DNA from: Molanna angustata
Lineage: Eukaryota; Arthropoda; Insecta; Trichoptera; Molannidae
DNA: 64,000 nt
Direction of reading: 5' to 3'
Assembly (NCBI GenBank): GCA_963576475.1
Contig: OY754969.1
Coordinates: 27,875,388 to 27,939,387 of the forward strand
The notes beneath the pieces are model-generated. The model searched no databases. It saw only the letters and a list, made by a program, of their open reading frames with translations, and was not told where the DNA came from. Both the position numbers and the translations under genes were made by a program. Position 1 is the stretch's first letter. Every line of letters begins with the position of its first letter. Of the stretch, positions 63,298 to 64,000 are shown in pieces.

Positions 63298-63371
63298 CAA
63301 ATACGGTTGGATACCTTAACAAAGACAGAGTGTCCTGGCGATTACGTGCCAGAAAGGCCGACCCTGACTAA
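63298..63371 (+). pseudogene. LINE polymerase C-terminal scrap
   Basis: A plus-strand frame reads LNKDRVSWRLRARKADPD and then TAA. DR..WR...R.ADPD is a recurrent ending of RTE-like LINE proteins. Only the last ~24 codons remain. Confidence 0.5.
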
Positions 63372-63539
63372 GACGGGAAATAACAAAGAAAAATATACTT
63401 TGCAAATATATGGCAAAATTTTCTCAATCAACAAAAAACAGATCGAGTCGAAATATCCAGAACATAATTAAATACATGGTACTTGCGATAGAAATTTTTG
63501 GATTTTTTGGTAAAATTTTCATGTTATTCTTCAAAGATT

Positions 63540-63790
63540 CGTCATCATCAGTCTTGCCTTGACCTCCTCCAGCATTCCTCGCCATCTTCTTCTTTCTCTT
63601 TCTCGTCCCTTACATCAACAGCCTCAACATCCCTCTGCACTCATTCCAGTTTAGGTCTACCAACGTTGCGTCTTCCTTGGGGCTTCGTGTGCATGATCCT
63701 CTTTGGTACTCTTTCTTCGCCCATTCTTTCCACGTGCCCTGCCCATCGCAGCCTCCCTATTTTTGCCTCCATATAATTTATTATTTAAAA
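63540..63790 (-). pseudogene. RTE-type LINE C-terminal fragment
   Basis: Minus-strand frame reads YMEAKIGRLRWAGHVERMGE, then ERVPKRIMHTKPQGRRNVGR and PKLE before a stop. RLRWAGHV.RM and GRR..GRP are hallmarks of the C terminus of RTE-like LINE polymerases. It is followed by a GATGATGAC-type simple repeat near 63543, consistent with the short repeat tails of RTE elements. Confidence 0.7.
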
Positions 63791-64000
63791 CATAAACATA
63801 GATATCGCATTGTTTTCCAATAGTTATTATTAGGTAGGTCTTAACCAATATTTCATCAGAATTTCACAGAATGTTTTATCAGTTGCAAAGTTACGGGTTA
63901 TCATCATTTACCATCAAAATTTTAAATCTTTAATTGATGATTCTATAGATTGGGAAATGAATATGTTCATGTAACTGATATTTTTTAAAGTTCCCTATGG

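Overview
This is AT-rich eukaryotic nuclear DNA, most likely from an insect. The nearly ubiquitous short TAGGTACCTAC-type motifs, the Helitron-like elements with TG-repeat cores, the tRNA-headed SINEs and the mix of CR1/Jockey, L2 and RTE-type LINE debris are what I would expect from a lepidopteran or a close relative. The order is an inference. I see no operons, CRISPR arrays or prokaryotic genes.

The only host gene I can support is part of a two-pore-domain potassium (K2P, TWiK-like) channel on the minus strand. Three exons are visible: 51122-51245 (first pore helix, up to TTIG), 47630-47788 (YGN of the first filter and transmembrane helix M2) and 44893-45105 (M3 and second pore, TTIGFGD). 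Their splice sites and phases join cleanly across introns of about 3.3 and 2.5 kb. The exons for M1 (upstream) and M4 (downstream) were not found.

Everything else is repeat landscape. Left part (1-25 kb): a short Helitron/HINE-like element (678-1117), inverted-repeat and GC-rich blocks near 2.1-3.0 kb, a SINE, a nearly full-length but dead CR1/Jockey-type LINE (about 4835-9243, minus; ORF1 intact, ORF2 with a frameshift and one stop), more SINEs, a HINE split by a 2.4-kb insertion with TA target duplication (13313-16851), and two HINEs almost in tandem (17784-19879). A 40-bp minisatellite follows, with 15 apparently identical copies (22601-23200).

Middle (25.1-37.05 kb): a very large satellite array of about 35 monomers of 313 bp. 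It has a clear higher-order structure of nested 9-, 11- and 6-monomer blocks and divergent monomers at both edges. Its left edge merges into a dispersed repeat that also occurs alone at about 42.05-42.22 kb.

Right part (37-64 kb): a SINE with a 19-bp target-site duplication, LINE fragments (L2-like, CR1/Jockey-like and several RTE-like C-terminal tails), a 285-bp TA microsatellite, the K2P exons, a PIF/Harbinger-like non-autonomous DNA transposon (51919-52871), another full HINE abutting a solo HINE 5' end (53829-54951), a hAT-like short element and several minisatellites.

I found no convincing new protein-coding system. The most notable observations are the higher-order satellite and its link to a dispersed repeat, the HINE architecture with three mutually complementary end segments, the identical 40-bp array, and several well-bounded transposon insertions. 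Similarity statements come from reading the sequence by eye; no database search was run.
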